In this document: one piece after another, positions 7,527 through 9,117 of the stretch
Layout: each line of letters opens with the position of its first letter
Position numbering within the stretch: position 1 is the stretch's first letter
Source of the DNA: an uncultured Clostridia bacterium
GTDB taxonomy: Bacteria > Bacillota > Clostridia > Lachnospirales > Lachnospiraceae
Length of the DNA stretch: 9,117 bases
Assembly (NCBI GenBank): GCA_946186175.1
Contig: CAMHMG010000119.1
Span: 1 to 9,117 of the forward strand
Direction: 5' to 3'
Notes under the pieces: model-generated
Database searches by the model: none
What the model was told of the DNA's origin: nothing
The model's input: only the letters and a program-made list of their open reading frames with translations
Position numbers and translations under genes: made by a program

Positions 7527-7534
7527 CCCTCCCT
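7527..7534 (-). promoter_or_regulatory. Ribosome binding site for the GTG-started secreted protein
   Basis: AGGGAGGG lies 9 nt upstream of the GTG at 7517. The nearby ATG at 7524 is in another frame. This spacing, and the signal peptide that begins directly at the GTG, support the GTG as the true start. Confidence 0.7.
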
Positions 7535-7564
7535 CATCAACTTACCTCTATGAGCAGCTTTATT

Positions 7565-8998
7565 TTAATATGCTTTTCCGAAATACATCATCTTACGGGC
7601 AGACTTGCCACAATGTACACATACGTCACCAAGGTTCTCCTGTGTAAATGGCATACATCTTGTAGTTGCAGAAGTCTCTTCTTTGATAGCCTCCTCACAC
7701 TCTGTCTCGCCACACCACATAGCCTTAATAAATCCCGGTTTGTTGTCTATAATATCCTTGAATTCATCCCAGTTATGAGCAACGTATGTATGCTCTTCTC
7801 TGTGCTTTAATGCTTTCTCAAAAAGATTATTCTGAATATCCTCAAGGAGTTCACCAATCTTTGTATCTATCTCATCAAGTGAAACCTCTATCTTCTCTCC
7901 GTTATCACGACGTACCACAAGCGCCTTGTTAGCCTCTATATCTCTAGGTCCGATCTCTACACGGAGAGGTATTCCTCTCATTTCCTGCTCGGCGAATTTC
8001 CATCCGGGATTTTTGTCAGAATCATCAACCTTGACACGATATGCAGAAAGCTTCTCCTTAAGCTCGGCTGCCTTTTCAAGCACGCCCTCTTTCTTCTGCA
8101 TAACAGGTACTATCATCACCTGTGTAGGTGCAATTCTTGGAGGAAGAACAAGTCCCGAATCATCACCATGAACCATGATGATCGCTCCGATAAGTCTTGT
8201 AGTCATTCCCCAGGATGTCTGATGAACGTACTCTAACTTATTATCTTTGCTTGTATACTGAATTCCAAATGCCTTAGCAAAGCCGTCACCGAAGTTGTGG
8301 CTGGTTCCTGACTGCAATGCCTTACCGTCATGCATCAATGCCTCTATTGTATAGGTTGCCTCAGCACCTGCAAATTTCTCTTTCTCGGACTTCTGTCCCT
8401 TGATAACGGGAATAGCAAGAACCTCTTCACAGAACTTGGCATATACATTCAACATCTGAACAGTTCTCTCCTGCGCTTCCTGCGCCGTTGCATGTGCAGT
8501 ATGTCCTTCCTGCCACAAGAATTCTCTTGAGCGAAGAAATGGTCTGGTCTCCTTCTCCCATCTTACAACTGAGCACCACTGATTATATACCTTTGGAAGA
8601 TCTCTGTAAGACTCTACCTCATTCTTGTAGAAATCACAGAACAAAGTCTCAGAAGTCGGTCTTACACACATTCTTTCCTGCAAAGGATTAAGTCCGCCAT
8701 GTGTTACCCATGCAACCTCAGGTGCAAATCCTTCAACATGATCCTTTTCCTTCTGCAAAAGACTCTCCGGTATGAACATAGGAAGATATACATTCTCAAC
8801 TCCCGTCTCCTTGAATCTCTTATCAAGCTCCGCCTGAATTCTCTCCCATATAGCATAACCTGCCGGCTTGATAACCATGCATCCTTTAACACTTGTATAA
8901 TCAATAAGATCTGCTTTCAACACAACATCTGTGTACCACTGTGCAAAATCCTCCTCCATAGAAGTAATCTGTTCAACCATCTTCTTATCCTTAGCCAT
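7565..8998 (-). CDS. proS: Prolyl-tRNA synthetase, short archaeal/eukaryotic-type (class II)
   Basis: This enzyme charges tRNA-Pro with proline in the cytoplasm. The 477 residues match the short ProRS type, which lacks the roughly 180-residue editing insertion of the E. coli-type enzyme. Visible features are a class II catalytic core with VRPTSET (112-118), motif 2 RWEKETRPFLRSREFLWQEG (146-165), FAGAEATYTIEALMHDGKALQ (209-229) and GTSHNFGDGFAKAF (231-244). A motif 3 region includes GLVLPPRIAPTQV (282-294). The anticodon-binding domain covers about 294-400 (VMIVPV; RVEIGPRDIEANKALVVRRD at 346-365). The C-terminal zinc-binding domain has Cys429/Cys434 and Cys460/Cys463 as probable ligands. It ends in the conserved aromatic tail MYFGKAY. 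The ATG at 8998 has AAGGAG at 9006-9011. It appears complete and functional. This ProRS type is common in Clostridia. Confidence 0.97.
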   Translation of the reverse strand: MAKDKKMVEQITSMEEDFAQWYTDVVLKADLIDYTSVKGCMVIKPAGYAIWERIQAELDKRFKETGVENVYLPMFIPESLLQKEKDHVEGFAPEVAWVTHGGLNPLQERMCVRPTSETLFCDFYKNEVESYRDLPKVYNQWCSVVRWEKETRPFLRSREFLWQEGHTAHATAQEAQERTVQMLNVYAKFCEEVLAIPVIKGQKSEKEKFAGAEATYTIEALMHDGKALQSGTSHNFGDGFAKAFGIQYTSKDNKLEYVHQTSWGMTTRLIGAIIMVHGDDSGLVLPPRIAPTQVMIVPVMQKKEGVLEKAAELKEKLSAYRVKVDDSDKNPGWKFAEQEMRGIPLRVEIGPRDIEANKALVVRRDNGEKIEVSLDEIDTKIGELLEDIQNNLFEKALKHREEHTYVAHNWDEFKDIIDNKPGFIKAMWCGETECEEAIKEETSATTRCMPFTQENLGDVCVHCGKSARKMMYFGKAY

Positions 8999-9005
8999 TT
9001 CTTAT

Positions 9006-9011
9006 CTCCTT
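9006..9011 (-). promoter_or_regulatory. Ribosome binding site of proS
   Basis: AAGGAG lies 7 nt before the ATG at 8998, which is near-ideal spacing and fixes the start. Confidence 0.8.
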
Positions 9012-9027
9012 CCTATACACGTCACAA

Positions 9028-9057
9028 AGACAGAAAACCCGCTAAGGCCTTCTGTCT
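9028..9057 (-). other. 12-bp stem-loop in the proS leader
   Basis: AGACAGAA (9028-9035) and TTCTGTCT (9050-9057) are perfect inverted arms of 8 bp. In minus-strand RNA the stem extends by G-U, G-U, C-G and C-G pairs around a 6-nt loop, giving about 12 bp. No U-run follows on either strand (minus strand continues UUGUGACG), so it is a poor intrinsic terminator as written. It lies 16 nt upstream of the proS Shine-Dalgarno and may be a leader structure, or a weak terminator of a gene beyond the right edge. Confidence 0.6.
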
Positions 9058-9082
9058 CTGATATATTAAAAACAATATATGG

Positions 9083-9111
9083 ATTTTAGCATTTTACATG
9101 ACAACTTGCAA
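9083..9111 (-). promoter_or_regulatory. Candidate sigma-A promoter for proS
   Basis: Minus strand: TTGCAA (9106-9111) as -35 and TAAAAT (9083-9088) as -10, separated by 17 nt, with a TGC just before the -10. The match to consensus is 4/6 and 5/6. The start would fall near 9076, giving a leader of about 78 nt that contains the stem-loop. The region is AT-rich, so a chance match is possible. Confidence 0.45.
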
Positions 9112-9117
9112 TATCTA

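Noticed and set aside
8699..9061. Plus-strand open frame of 120 codons overlapping the proS start and leader
   Set aside because: It is antisense to conserved ProRS coding sequence, with no supporting domain or upstream signals.

Overview
The window looks like a chromosomal segment of an anaerobic Firmicute, most likely a Lachnospiraceae-type Clostridium. The clues are moderately low GC, strong AGGAG-type ribosome binding sites, a short archaeal/eukaryotic-type prolyl-tRNA synthetase, a permease fused to its substrate-binding protein, and a secreted protein with features common in gut and rumen clostridia. The taxonomic call is inference from protein style. All genes lie on the minus strand, so transcription runs from high to low coordinates.

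Reading in that direction: (1) a candidate promoter and a 12-bp leader hairpin (about 9028-9111) precede proS (8998-7565), a complete class II prolyl-tRNA synthetase. (2) After 47 bp comes a very large exported protein (7517-3807) with a GTG start. It has a signal peptide, an N-terminal helical/SLH-like region, a right-handed parallel beta-helix, three Cys-x2-Cys modules, a second beta-rich region and a 45-bp tandem repeat. Its C-terminal domain is cut off by a one-base frame change; the missing 63 residues continue in the -1 frame down to 3619. (3) Next is a polyamine-type ABC importer: potA (3596-2163) with an enlarged, apparently duplicated TOBE region, potB (1919-1128), and a potC-potD fusion (from 1102, running off the left edge).

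The most striking non-coding feature is a 206-bp nested inverted repeat (1957-2162) that fills the gap between potA and potB. It starts directly after the potA stop codon. It would fold into one long interrupted hairpin in the pot mRNA, and it looks like either an inserted repeat element or a structured RNA that separates ATPase from permease expression.

The pot genes work together: PotA powers uptake, PotB and the PotC half form the membrane channel, and the PotD half captures the substrate outside the membrane. proS and the surface protein have no evident functional link to the importer. However, there is no obvious intrinsic terminator between any of the genes, so read-through is possible.
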